53,599 nucleotides of DNA from an uncultured Clostridia bacterium (lineage in GTDB: Bacteria; Bacillota; Clostridia; Christensenellales; UBA1242): positions 1-53,599 of the forward strand of contig CALVOG010000008.1 of assembly GCA_944350265.1 (NCBI GenBank), read 5' to 3'. Made by a program: the position numbers and the translations under genes. The notes under the pieces were generated by a model. The model was not told where the DNA came from and made no database searches. It worked only from the letters and a program-made list of their open reading frames with translations. Below are positions 1 to 10,849 of the stretch, in pieces. How positions within the stretch are numbered: the stretch's first letter is position 1; every line of letters begins with the position of its first letter.

Positions 1-2118
<2,118 letters not shown>

Positions 2119-2250
2119 ATAAGATTGGATTTCTTAGCATTTTCGCTTGTTATCTTTCGATAACATTACTCGACTATTTTGAGTATGCAAATATTCGTAT
2201 TACAATTAAATAAATTTAACTCGTATACATATTTGTCTTCTAATTATGTA

Positions 2251-2304
2251 GTTGTCAAAGAACTATCGCTGACAGTTACTTCAGTAACCTTTCCCTGCGT
2301 CAGC
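2251..2304 (-). promoter_or_regulatory. 23S leader: 5' hairpin plus boxA-like antitermination site
   Basis: The predicted transcript begins with a nested hairpin: outer arms GCTGAC/GTCAGC (2304-2299 with 2273-2268) and an inner GTTACT/AGTAAC stem. It is followed by TAGTTCTTTGACAAC (2265-2251), which resembles the TGYTCTTTGAAAAC boxA of Firmicutes rRNA leaders, where NusB/S10 antitermination complexes assemble. A boxA here supports the view that this is a genuine rRNA leader rather than a 16S-23S spacer. Confidence 0.6.
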
Positions 2305-2310
2305 ATTCGT

Positions 2311-2340
2311 ATTCTACCACATATAAAAAAACTTTGTCAA
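2311..2340 (-). promoter_or_regulatory. Promoter of the 23S rRNA gene
   Basis: On the minus strand TTGACA (2340-2335) is followed by an 18-base spacer and TAGAAT (2316-2311). The spacer ends in TGTGG just before the -10. The bases upstream (2341-2400) are almost pure A/T with A- and T-tracts, like an UP element. This is a strong rRNA-type promoter and implies that the 23S gene is transcribed from its own start near 2305. Confidence 0.8.
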
Positions 2341-2611
2341 CAGTTTTTCAAAAAAAATTTAACTTTTTTTAAAAAATTTTTTTGTTTTTTTAGAAATTTT
2401 TAGGCGTCTTGCCGTGTGTTTGCAAAACAGCCCTAAAAATAGCCATTTTTTCAACAAAAAAAGTGAAAAAAAATTTTGTTTTTTTCTATAAATAGATAAA
2501 AATTTTCTCTTTTTGCCAATTCTTAGAAGAAAATTTTTGGCTAGATTTGTGTGCAGAACGCCTAATATTCTCTTTCGTTAACAAAAGCTGAACACAAAAT
2601 ACCTCACACAT

Positions 2612-2625
2612 CCAAGCGCGCTTGG
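2612..2625. repeat. Perfect 14-bp palindrome, copy 1
   Basis: CCAAGCGCGCTTGG is a perfect 14-bp palindrome. The identical palindrome occurs at 48321-48334, directly beside a copy of the dispersed intergenic repeat. It may be a protein-binding site or part of the repeat family. Confidence 0.6.
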
Positions 2626-2694
2626 TCCATTGCCACGTTTTGTATTACGTTTAACGCGCAGTATAGCCTCTACCGTTAGGACAGTCACCCTATT

Positions 2695-2946
2695 TGTCAT
2701 TCTGAGCAGAGCGAAGAATCTCGTCGTAGCACCCGCCCGCGTATGTCTAATAATACCTCTTAAAAGAAAATGCTTGATACAAAAAAATTGTCAAGCATTT
2801 TATATTAAAGTTCTTCTCCACACCTTACGTTTAAGGTCTTTTTGTATTTAATCTATTCAAAGTGGTATTTATTTTAGATTTTTTGTAAGCCGTTCTACGA
2901 CGAGATTCTTCGCTGGCGTCGCTACTGCTCCTTGCTCAGAATGACA
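2695..2946. mobile_element. Composite inverted-repeat element (MITE-like), locus 1
   Basis: The element has outer inverted ends TGTCATTCTGAG (2695 onward, and its complement ending at 2946), each followed by a GAAGAATCTCGTCGTAG core. The left core continues into arm A (CACCCGCCCGCG, TATGTCTAAT, CCTCTTAAAAG). The right core continues inward into arm B (GTTCTACG, TTTTTGTAAGC, AAAGTGGTA). Between them sits a hairpin with arms AAAATGCTTGA/TCAAGCATTTT (2767-2777 and 2791-2801). There is no transposase and no clear target duplication. Related copies lie near 31.5, 36.2 and 48.4 kb. The whole 2341-3137 gap holds only the rRNA promoter region, the palindrome at 2612 and this element. Confidence 0.65.
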
Positions 2947-3137
2947 TTTAATGGTATCGCCTAACGGCATAATCTTAAGCATCGTGCTAAGTATAATTGA
3001 AAATAAGCAATAATACCTAACACGCGCACTTTCCGCTCGCGCCCTTTTCAAAATTACTAAACAAAAAAACTTCGCCAAGGCGCTGTTGCCAAAGCAAAGT
3101 TCATTTTAAAGTTCGAATAATGTTATTCAAGTTTCGC

Positions 3138-3701
3138 TTATCTAAAATTCTCAAAACTTCTATCATCGAAAATTCTAGTTGCGCCATCCTCGCCCGCAAA
3201 ACGGACATCCACCGCGTTTGGCGTCACCCACATCTCCACGCCCACCGGTAGTGGCGACAATTTGGTGTTATCGTTTCTTATATGTGATTCTAGGCAAAAT
3301 AGCCCAAGTGACAATCTTGCCACGCCCTCCTCGTCGGTCATAAGATAGACGCACTTATTCTTATCTTTTTGCATTTCCTTGGTTATAAACTCAGTGAAAA
3401 GGCTTTCCATTTCCGTCCGCCTTTCCGGCTTAACATACTCGCAAAAAGTGCTCAAAAAATCCTTCTCGTCTAGGAGCATTTCCCTTTCTTTATTGATTTG
3501 GAACAACATCGCCTTTAATTTCGCCTCGTCCTCTTCGGTGTTGGCATTATTTTTGCTCGCAATAACGCTTCGAATATCGTCTATTTGGCGCTCAAAACCT
3601 TGCAACTTATCAAGGCGTTTATCTAACTCTAACTGATTATATGGATGGATGTTTGTTAAAACGTCCAACCACCACTTAACCGCAAAATCTATCGTTCTCA
3701 T
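3138..3701 (-). CDS. Hypothetical protein, 187 aa
   Basis: I do not recognise this protein. It is soluble, with no signal peptide or membrane segment. The first 100 residues are charged and predicted helical, probably coiled coil (LDKRLDKLQGFERQIDDI). The last 60 are more mixed, with LSPLPVGVEMWVTP. The ATG at 3701 is chosen over an in-frame TTG at 3719 because GAGGGTGAG sits just before it and the predicted transcription start lies at or inside the TTG. It has its own promoter, stands alone, and is separated from secA by about 400 bp on the same strand. The function is unknown; the reading frame looks real from its codon use and start signals. Confidence 0.75.
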   Translation of the reverse strand: MRTIDFAVKWWLDVLTNIHPYNQLELDKRLDKLQGFERQIDDIRSVIASKNNANTEEDEAKLKAMLFQINKEREMLLDEKDFLSTFCEYVKPERRTEMESLFTEFITKEMQKDKNKCVYLMTDEEGVARLSLGLFCLESHIRNDNTKLSPLPVGVEMWVTPNAVDVRFAGEDGATRIFDDRSFENFR

Positions 3702-3719
3702 CTCACCCTCTCTACCCAA

Positions 3720-3748
3720 ATTTTAACACAGGAGGAGGTGATTGTCAA
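3720..3748 (-). promoter_or_regulatory. Promoter of the 187-aa hypothetical gene
   Basis: TTGACA (3748-3743), a 17-base spacer and TAAAAT (3725-3720) lie just upstream of the ATG at 3701 on the minus strand. The predicted start near 3713 gives a very short 5' leader that still contains the GAGGGTGAG ribosome site. Confidence 0.7.
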
Positions 3749-3937
3749 TATGGCGCATTGAAAAAATGCTAACAAAATTTTAAAGAATTAAGGATATATT
3801 TAGATTATAATTAAAATATTATACATTGAAATATTATATATTAAATTATCAAATAATTGAAATGGCGTGTTGACAATATACTCATAAGTCATATAGAGGT
3901 ATTAATATAACCAACATAATAATTCAACAGATTTGGT

Positions 3938-4084
3938 TTATACTAATACGCTTGAAACCACCTCCCACTGACACAGCTCGCCGTCGCCATCAAAGTTTAT
4001 TGCCTCACAAATCGGTGTAGTGATGCATTCAGGTTCATCGTCCTCAATTGCGAATGTGCCTTCGTCCGTTCTCCAACAATGCAT
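3938..4084 (-). CDS. Possible small acidic protein, 48 aa
   Basis: This short open frame starts 31 bases after the secA stop on the same strand. It begins ATG right after an in-frame TGA and encodes an acidic, cysteine-bearing peptide starting MHCWRTDEGTFAIEDDEPE and containing NFDGDGELCQWEVV. It has four Cys, two Trp and a DGDGE stretch, a composition that does not look like random A/T-rich DNA. The ribosome site is weak (GGTGA, nine bases upstream). It could be the last gene of the secA transcript or a decayed gene fragment. I recognise no family. Confidence 0.4.
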   Translation of the reverse strand: MHCWRTDEGTFAIEDDEPECITTPICEAINFDGDGELCQWEVVSSVLV

Positions 4085-4114
4085 TCATTTAATTCACCGC
4101 ATAAAGGTCGCAAA

Positions 4115-6811
4115 CTACTCTCTTCCGCAACAGTTTTTGTATTTTTTACCGCTCCCGCAAGGGCAAAGGTCGTTTCTGCCCACTTTCTTCTCGGTGTTCA
4201 CAACCGTCTTTTGAATTTTGCGTTCTTCCGGGCGCGCCTTTGGGTCATAAGTTTTTGCTTCCGTGTTTCTTATTGTTGGCGCTGGCTCTCTTCTTCTTAT
4301 CTCAACATTGGCATTTAAAAGAAGAAGGCAGGTGGTTTCTCTAATTCTATCCACCATCTTATCGAACATCTCAAAGCCGTCTTTCTTATACGCCAAAATT
4401 GGGTCTTGGTTACCGAACCCACGCGCAAAGATTTCATTTTTCATAATTTGCATATCGTCGATATGGTTCATCCAGTTGGTGTCAACCACGCGAAGGAGGA
4501 AAAATTTTTCAATTTCGCCAAAGTTTGCGCCGATTTTTTTGACCTCGTCAATCTTTTTCTCATAGCGCTCCTTGACAAGCGACAAGAGTTTTTCGGCGAA
4601 GTCGTCGATATCAAATCCCTCACAAACTTCCTCGCTAAACGCCGACGAACCTTTCTCCAAAAGCCCGTTTTCCACTTCTTTGTTGATTTTGGCGTAATCC
4701 CAATCGAAGTATGGTTTTTCAGCATCCACGCAACGGTTTGCGAAAACGGAAACAACGTGTGGAAACATATTCATAATCTCTTCGTGCACGCTCTCGCCGT
4801 CCAAAACGCGGTTGCGCTGATTATAGATAATTTCTCTTTGTGCGTTTAGAACATCGTCGAATTGCAAGACGGTTTTTCGAATGGCAAAGTTTTGCATTTC
4901 AATCTTCTTTTGGGCGTTTTCAATCTGCTTTGACATAATTTTAAGTTGTATTGGAGTGTCCTCTTCAAGGCGGAAAAATGAGGCAAGTTTTTTGAACTTA
5001 TCACCCGCAAAACGCCTTATAAGGTCATCCTCAAAGGAGATGAAGAACACGCTGGAGCCTGGGTCGCCCTGACGCGAAGCACGCCCGCGCAACTGGTTGT
5101 CAATACGCCTCGATTCGTGGCGCTCGGTGCCGATGATGTGAAGTCCGCCGAGGCGTTTAACCTCCTCCTTCTCCACATCGGTCACCTTTTTAAACTCCTC
5201 AAAGAGCTTTTGATAGCGCTCGCGCGCCTTGTTTAGTTCCTCGTCATTTGAAGTGTTAAAAGCGGTGGCGTAAGAGATTTGCTCGTCGGTGTAATTCTCG
5301 TCTTTCATCTTCTTTTTCGCCATAAATTCTGGGTTACCGCCAAGGAGAATGTCGGTTCCTCTGCCTGCCATATTGGTGGCAATGGTAACAGCGCCCTTTC
5401 TGCCCGCTTGCGCCACAATTTGGCTTTCCATTTCGTGGTTTTTAGCGTTCAAAACAGTGTGCTTAATCTTCGCCTCTTTAAGGGCTTTTGAGAGAAGTTC
5501 GCTCTTTTCAATGGTGATTGTGCCGATAAGGATTGGCTGTCCGCTTTCGTGGCGACGCTTAATTTCCTCCACAATCGCCTTAATTTTCCCGCGCTCGGTG
5601 GAGAAGATGATGTCTGGCTCGTCCTTGCGAATGTTTGGAAGGTTTGGCGGAATTGTGACAACGTCCAACTTATAGATTGCGCGAAATTCGCCCTCTTCGG
5701 TTTTTGCCGTTCCCGTCATACCCGAAAGTTTGTTATAGAGCCTGAAATAGTTTTGGAAGGTGATGGTGGCAAGGGTTTTGTTTTCGTCCTTAATTTCCAC
5801 GCCCTCTTTCGCCTCAATCGCTTGATGAAGTCCGTCGTTATAGCGCCTGCCCGGCATTAAACGCCCCGTGAACTCATCAACAATCACCACTTCGCCGTCT
5901 TTTACGATGTAGTTTTCGTCCTTAAACATAATGAAATTCGCCTTTAAAGCATTGTTTATGTGGTGGTTAAGTTCAAGGTTGTCAACGTCGGAAAGGTTGT
6001 CAAGTTTGAAGAAGCGTTCCGCCTTTTCAACACCGCTTTCGGTGAGGTTAATCATTTTGGTTTTTTCGTCCTTTTCGTAATCCTCACTCTTCAAGGTTTT
6101 GGCGAACTTTTGCGCGTTGATATAGTTCTCGCTCGACTTCATCCCTTTGCCTGAGATGATAAGCGGAGTGCGCGCCTCGTCGATTAAGATGGAGTCCACC
6201 TCGTCGACAATGGCAAAACTATGCCCGCGTTGCACGCGCTGAGCCTTGTTTATCGCCATATTATCTCTTAAATAGTCAAACCCGAGTTCGTTGTTGGTGC
6301 AGTAGGTTATGTCGCAAGCATACGCCTTGCGCTTATCCGCTTCCTGCATCCCCGAAACGGCAATGCCCACGCTTAGCCCCAAAAAGCGGTAGACTTTGCC
6401 CATCCACTCGGCGTCACGCTTGGCAAGATACTCGTTCACCGTCACAATATGCACGCCCTCGCCCGCCAAAGCGTTGAGATAGGCAGGAAGAGTCGCCACA
6501 AGCGTCTTTCCTTCACCCGTTGCCATTTCGGCAATACGCCCTTGGTGGAGCGCAATTCCGCCAAGAATCTGCACGTAAAAGTGGCGCATCTTTAAAACTC
6601 GGTCGGACGCTTCTCGCATAACCGCAAACGCCTCTGGCAAAAGGTCCATAAGCGTTTCGCCGTTCTTATAGCGCTCCTTAAAAAGTGCGGTGCAATTTTT
6701 GAGGTCGTCGTCAGTATACGAACGGAATTTTTCCTCAAACGCCACAACTTTATCGGCAATCTTCTTTAATTTTTTAACTTGCGATTTGTTCTCACTTCCA
6801 AAAAGTCCCAT
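4115..6811 (-). CDS. secA: Protein translocase ATPase SecA
   Basis: SecA is the cytosolic motor that drives unfolded preproteins through the SecYEG channel using ATP. The 898-aa product has the usual order: helicase-like domain 1 with Walker A (ATGEGKT, residues 97-103) and DEAD-type motif (VDEVDSILIDEARTP), the preprotein cross-linking domain, domain 2 (TNMAGRGTDILLGG), helical wing and scaffold domains, and a C-terminal SEC-C zinc tail (CPCGSGKKYKNCC) for SecB or membrane contact. The ATG at 6811 is preferred over an in-frame TTG at 6841 because GGGAGA precedes it and it gives the conserved MGLFG start. One oddity is motif VI, which reads QLRGRASRQGDPG with Ser where Gly is usual. Transcribed alone or with the small ORF downstream; divergent from the coiled-coil gene at 7040. 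Confidence 0.98.
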   Translation of the reverse strand: MGLFGSENKSQVKKLKKIADKVVAFEEKFRSYTDDDLKNCTALFKERYKNGETLMDLLPEAFAVMREASDRVLKMRHFYVQILGGIALHQGRIAEMATGEGKTLVATLPAYLNALAGEGVHIVTVNEYLAKRDAEWMGKVYRFLGLSVGIAVSGMQEADKRKAYACDITYCTNNELGFDYLRDNMAINKAQRVQRGHSFAIVDEVDSILIDEARTPLIISGKGMKSSENYINAQKFAKTLKSEDYEKDEKTKMINLTESGVEKAERFFKLDNLSDVDNLELNHHINNALKANFIMFKDENYIVKDGEVVIVDEFTGRLMPGRRYNDGLHQAIEAKEGVEIKDENKTLATITFQNYFRLYNKLSGMTGTAKTEEGEFRAIYKLDVVTIPPNLPNIRKDEPDIIFSTERGKIKAIVEEIKRRHESGQPILIGTITIEKSELLSKALKEAKIKHTVLNAKNHEMESQIVAQAGRKGAVTIATNMAGRGTDILLGGNPEFMAKKKMKDENYTDEQISYATAFNTSNDEELNKARERYQKLFEEFKKVTDVEKEEVKRLGGLHIIGTERHESRRIDNQLRGRASRQGDPGSSVFFISFEDDLIRRFAGDKFKKLASFFRLEEDTPIQLKIMSKQIENAQKKIEMQNFAIRKTVLQFDDVLNAQREIIYNQRNRVLDGESVHEEIMNMFPHVVSVFANRCVDAEKPYFDWDYAKINKEVENGLLEKGSSAFSEEVCEGFDIDDFAEKLLSLVKERYEKKIDEVKKIGANFGEIEKFFLLRVVDTNWMNHIDDMQIMKNEIFARGFGNQDPILAYKKDGFEMFDKMVDRIRETTCLLLLNANVEIRRREPAPTIRNTEAKTYDPKARPEERKIQKTVVNTEKKVGRNDLCPCGSGKKYKNCCGRE

Positions 6812-6878
6812 ATCTTCTCCCAAATTTTCACCTGTTTGCATTTTGCGAACAAACGGCGTTCTCTAAAAAATCATATCC

Positions 6879-6907
6879 ATTTTAGCAAAAAACGAAAAAA
6901 AACACAA
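6879..6907 (-). promoter_or_regulatory. Putative secA promoter
   Basis: TTGTGT (6907-6902), a 17-base spacer and TAAAAT (6884-6879) precede secA on the minus strand. The -35 is imperfect. The leader to the ATG at 6811 would be about 60 bases. Confidence 0.45.
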
Positions 6908-6984
6908 CAATTTTTTTTGATTTTTTCATATTTCACCCCTTAAATTTTCTCCTTTTAACCAAATTCACAAATTTTAGCCAAAAA

Positions 6985-7014
6985 TTGACAAATACTACAA
7001 CTATATGCTAAAAT
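6985..7014 (+). promoter_or_regulatory. Promoter of the 1098-aa coiled-coil gene
   Basis: TTGACA (6985-6990), an 18-base spacer ending TATATGC (extended -10), and TAAAAT (7009-7014) lie just upstream of AGGAGG (7030-7035) and the ATG at 7040. The signals are strong, so the gene is probably well expressed. Confidence 0.75.
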
Positions 7015-7039
7015 ATATCTAACGAATTTAGGAGGTTTT

Positions 7040-10000
7040 ATGGCAGGGAATTCTTCTAGCCTTGATTTTGTTCGAAATAAGGGAGAAATTGAATCATACG
7101 ACAGTATAGACGGAAATTTTACTACGCTCGAAGTCAAACTTCAAAATCTTCCAGCGCAAACTATCACTGTGGCAAAATATCGTAAAAATTCTAAAGAGGA
7201 AAAAGACGCCCTCATCACCATAAAGAAAACGATAAGAGAAAAAGATGAAAACGGCAACGAAAAAGAGAGAACGGTGGAAGTTGCGCGTTTTTATAACGTT
7301 AAAAACGAAGGCGACCAAATTTTTATGGATATTTTGGACCCAACGCTTAAAAAAATTTACACCGACACCATCAGCCAAAAAGAAAAAGACGCCTTCCCTG
7401 ATAGAGATTTTTCAAGTGCCATCGCCATATCGGGGCTGGAAATAGATAAGAAAATGGATATCCGCGTCAAGGGGCTAGGAAAAGATATGGGCGTGCTTTT
7501 TTCCGCCTTTGGTTTCCAACTTCGTAAAACCGCCGAAAACGAAGAGAACATAAACAAGGTTTTTAAGAATGAAGATTCGCCATTTAACGTTGAAATTAGC
7601 GAAAGTTTTATCGACAAGGCAATCACCAACGAATTGGAAGAAAAGAAAAGTGGATGTTTGCTGAGTGAAAGTATGTCCATCACCTCGCCAGAAATGCAAG
7701 CCCTTCTTCGTGCTTCGCTTATCAACGATGCTATTGGATATGACTCGAAAAAAAGATTTGCAAATGGAAGAATAGAACTTGAACAAATAACTTTTAATGA
7801 CGGCGAAAAGAGGCGACCTCTCTCGTTTATGAAAATCGACGGCAAGCCTTATATATACGCCAGCCTCGTCAGCAGAGACCCTCTTGCGGTTAAGAGTAGA
7901 AAAACGGAACTTACTGGAAAGTTTTATGAACTTACCAATTTCTCGGACGACAAACTTTTTGGCAATAACATTCGCCTTGAACTTTTCGATAAAAATTTAA
8001 GCACGCTTGACGGCGCATATCCGCACACACGAACTTTGGAAATTCCAATTTTGAACGAGGACGGCGAAAGCGAGGAACTTTTAGATTATTTAAACAAAAT
8101 CGCCAAGGATAGAAAATTTGATAAGGGGAAAATACAAGCGATTCCAAATGCCACGCTTTCTAATGAAAACTATGGAGAAGCAGAGCGGACTTATGGAGAA
8201 GCTAAAATTTATGACAGCACAGGCTTTGTTAGAAACGAAAAGGTAGAGGGCGCTTTTGAAAACTCTAACTCCGCTGAGTTTGTTGCGCAAATGGCGGGCG
8301 ACAATGAAAACCAAAATGAAAACACACAAGAGAATGTCGTTGCTGAAAATGCCGATGCTGAGAATAGCGAAGCTGAGAGTGGTGGTGATGCGGAAATTGC
8401 AAGTGTAGCTGAGCCTCCAACTGAAGAGGCAAGGCAGGTAGAGGGCGAAAACGAAGCGCAAGGCGCGGAAAATGATAGGCAAGGTGCCGTGGCAGATGCT
8501 GGTCAAGCACCAAGCGTCCCGCCTGCTCCGCCTGCAACTGGCAATAACGAGGAACAGAAGGAAGAGAAAAAAGAAGATAAGGGCAAAACAAGCAACTCAA
8601 TTTTGGACCAACCATTTTTGGAAGATAAAGAGGCACCAGAGTTTAACCCAGATGAGTCAAACAAACTTGCCGCCAAACTTGGGCTCACCTTTTCTGGGAT
8701 TGGGATGCTTCTTGTTGCACTCTCTTGCTTTCTCGGTCCGCTTGTGGGCTTTATCGGCTCCACCGTATTTTTCGGGCTTGCGGCGGTTTCATTTGTGAAG
8801 CCTTGGGAGGCAAAAAGCGCAAAATCAAACGCCATCGCAAAAGCAAACCTCGCCCTTGCCAAAGCAAAACAAAAAGAAATTGAAAGAATGCGTAAAGCCG
8901 AATTAGAAGGGCAAAAGAACGCGAAAGAAGAAGCGAAAAAGGCAGAAAAGAACGCGAAAGAAGAAGCTGAAATAAAAGTTATGAAAGATAAAAATAGTAA
9001 ATATGTCACAAAACTAGGGGAAGAAAACGCCTTCCTTCAACAGCAAAAGCAAGAGCTTGCTCTTTACAAGCAAGCCCTCCTTGAACAAAATGAGCTTCTC
9101 ATAAAGAAAAAAATGATTGACGGCTACGAAATCAATGAAAAAGGAGAAATACAATTCCCAGAAAACTGCCCGCTCACTGACGAGGAAAAGGCAGAACTTC
9201 AACAAACGTTAGACACGGCAAATCAACAAATAAAAGAGGACGAAAAAAACTATCTAACACCTGACCGAGTGGTTATACACCGCCAAAACTATACTAAAAC
9301 AGTGGAAGAATTAAACGATGTAAACAACCAGCTTTCTAACGCTCAAGAAAGAAAAGACAAATTACTTGAAGAGCAAGATAATCTCACTAAAGAAATAGAA
9401 AAGATAACCAATGAAAATGCTACTGTGCAGGCATATGTGGAGAACGATACGAAAATAGGTGATTATAAAAAAGATATAGAAAATTACGAAAATATGCTTG
9501 AAAATATTAAGGATGATAGCCCAGAAAGAGCAACCTATGATGGGAAGATAAAAGGTGCGAAAGAGGAGATTGCAGGCTTAGAGGCTAAACAAGAAGAACT
9601 TAAAAAGAGCGACAAAGTTACTGAATATTTAGAGCGCGTAGATAAATTGAATGGTAATTTGAAGGAACGGCAAAAAATCGAAGATTTGCAAGCAAAACAA
9701 AAAGAACTCAAAAGCACACTCGCTTACCAAAGAACCATTGTGGAAAATGACATACTTAACGAGGCGGAAAGTAGGCTAATAACTCACAGCCAAGAAAAAA
9801 ATTTAAAAGTAATAAAAAACAATAACAAGCAAATTAAGGCTATCGACCATCAAATTGAGCTTATAGATAAACAAACTTCCAAAAACGAAAAACTTGCAAA
9901 ACAAATTAAACAAAATAAGACCAAAGAGCGTTTTGACGATGTTGCAAATATGGTTTTAAGCTCGGATAGTCTTACTGAGCGCATAATGAAAAGCAATGTT

Positions 10001-10336
10001 AGGTTAAAAAACGCCCAAGAAATAGCGGAAAATTATTCAAAAAATGTTTTGAAAGAACGTGATAAAGCTAGATGTTTTACTGACGTCATTATGCGAAATA
10101 TCAAAGAAATTGAAGAATCTGATAAGACTCCTGATGAAAAGCAAGCCGAATTAAATAAAGAATTGAATAAAGTGGACATTCTAACACGTTCCTCATTTGC
10201 AGAGAACGAACAAGGCTGGCAAAATTTTGGGGAAAGGATTAAAGCTAATCAAAAAGAAAATGAAAACCGAGGAAAAAGAGCCGAAATTCCGCGTAACAAG
10301 GCACTTAATGAAGGAGAAATGGCGAAAAAATTGTAA
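7040..10336 (+). CDS. Large two-helix membrane-anchored coiled-coil protein, 1098 aa
   Basis: No family is recognised. There is no signal peptide. Residues 1 to about 410 form a mixed globular region. About 412-545 is an acidic Glu/Asn/Ala-rich linker ending in a Pro-rich stretch (PSVPPAPPATG). About 548-587 holds two adjacent hydrophobic helices joined by a short turn, which would place both termini on the same side, most likely the cytoplasm. About 594-1075 is a long, highly charged coiled coil rich in Lys, Glu and Gln with heptad-like repeats, including a short duplication around KNAKEEA. The layout suggests a membrane-tethered scaffold, septation, or chromosome- or envelope-organising protein, but this is inference from shape only. 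It has its own promoter and a downstream terminator, so it is monocistronic, and it is divergent from secA. Confidence 0.93.
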   Translation: MAGNSSSLDFVRNKGEIESYDSIDGNFTTLEVKLQNLPAQTITVAKYRKNSKEEKDALITIKKTIREKDENGNEKERTVEVARFYNVKNEGDQIFMDILDPTLKKIYTDTISQKEKDAFPDRDFSSAIAISGLEIDKKMDIRVKGLGKDMGVLFSAFGFQLRKTAENEENINKVFKNEDSPFNVEISESFIDKAITNELEEKKSGCLLSESMSITSPEMQALLRASLINDAIGYDSKKRFANGRIELEQITFNDGEKRRPLSFMKIDGKPYIYASLVSRDPLAVKSRKTELTGKFYELTNFSDDKLFGNNIRLELFDKNLSTLDGAYPHTRTLEIPILNEDGESEELLDYLNKIAKDRKFDKGKIQAIPNATLSNENYGEAERTYGEAKIYDSTGFVRNEKVEGAFENSNSAEFVAQMAGDNENQNENTQENVVAENADAENSEAESGGDAEIASVAEPPTEEARQVEGENEAQGAENDRQGAVADAGQAPSVPPAPPATGNNEEQKEEKKEDKGKTSNSILDQPFLEDKEAPEFNPDESNKLAAKLGLTFSGIGMLLVALSCFLGPLVGFIGSTVFFGLAAVSFVKPWEAKSAKSNAIAKANLALAKAKQKEIERMRKAELEGQKNAKEEAKKAEKNAKEEAEIKVMKDKNSKYVTKLGEENAFLQQQKQELALYKQALLEQNELLIKKKMIDGYEINEKGEIQFPENCPLTDEEKAELQQTLDTANQQIKEDEKNYLTPDRVVIHRQNYTKTVEELNDVNNQLSNAQERKDKLLEEQDNLTKEIEKITNENATVQAYVENDTKIGDYKKDIENYENMLENIKDDSPERATYDGKIKGAKEEIAGLEAKQEELKKSDKVTEYLERVDKLNGNLKERQKIEDLQAKQKELKSTLAYQRTIVENDILNEAESRLITHSQEKNLKVIKNNNKQIKAIDHQIELIDKQTSKNEKLAKQIKQNKTKERFDDVANMVLSSDSLTERIMKSNVRLKNAQEIAENYSKNVLKERDKARCFTDVIMRNIKEIEESDKTPDEKQAELNKELNKVDILTRSSFAENEQGWQNFGERIKANQKENENRGKRAEIPRNKALNEGEMAKKL

Positions 10337-10368
10337 TCAATGCTGTTAATTGCCACATTCACATCGCC

Positions 10369-10463
10369 CATTTAGCGAGCAAACAATCTCACCTCGTCAC
10401 AAACCGCAAAGATACAATCCACCCACCACGCATACATTTAGCGAACAAACAATCTCACTTCGT
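10369..10463 (+). repeat. Direct repeat, two 29-bp copies
   Basis: Two near-identical 29-bp copies, CATTTAGCGA-N-CAAACAATCTCAC-N-TCGT, lie at 10369-10397 and 10435-10463 with two mismatches. They follow the stop of the coiled-coil gene. The rest of 10337-10849 holds a terminator and no credible gene. Confidence 0.7.
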
Positions 10464-10519
10464 TAATCAAAAAAGTATAAAACACTAAACGCTTAGAAAT
10501 CTTAAAATTTTAACAAAAA

Positions 10520-10552
10520 AACGCTTAACCTTTTAAAATTAAGCGTTTTTTT
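10520..10552 (+). terminator. Intrinsic terminator after the coiled-coil gene
   Basis: AACGCTTAA (10520-10528) pairs with TTAAGCGTT (10539-10547), followed by a T-run on the plus strand. An A-run before the stem would let it also act on the minus strand. It lies 180 bases after the stop of the 1098-aa gene. Confidence 0.7.
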
Positions 10553-10849
10553 ATTGTCCAGCGCACAACGCCTTATAAGAATTAACAGCGTCATCTTCAA
10601 TGTCTTCGTCGACACCATAATCAAATACAAGGCTATCGAGCGTATTTTTCGTCTTCTACGCAACTTGTCTGTGTAAATGTAGAGAAAATTCAAAGTGAAA
10701 AATAGAACAACCACCTTTTGCACATATATTTTTTGTAGGTAAAAACACAGCGCTTTCACAAGGTCTTAACGCGGGCGCTTCTATACGTTTTGAAGTTTTC
10801 ATAAGAAATATTAATGGTGTCACGGCTTAAAATTTACATAATTAGAAGG

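Noticed and set aside
2630..3078. Two small frames between 23S and the 187-aa gene
   Set aside because: They are translations of the dispersed repeat (ILSRAKNLVV and CHSEQG type phrases), not genes.
10502..10759. 85-aa frame on the minus strand
   Set aside because: It runs through a terminator stem and has no start signals.
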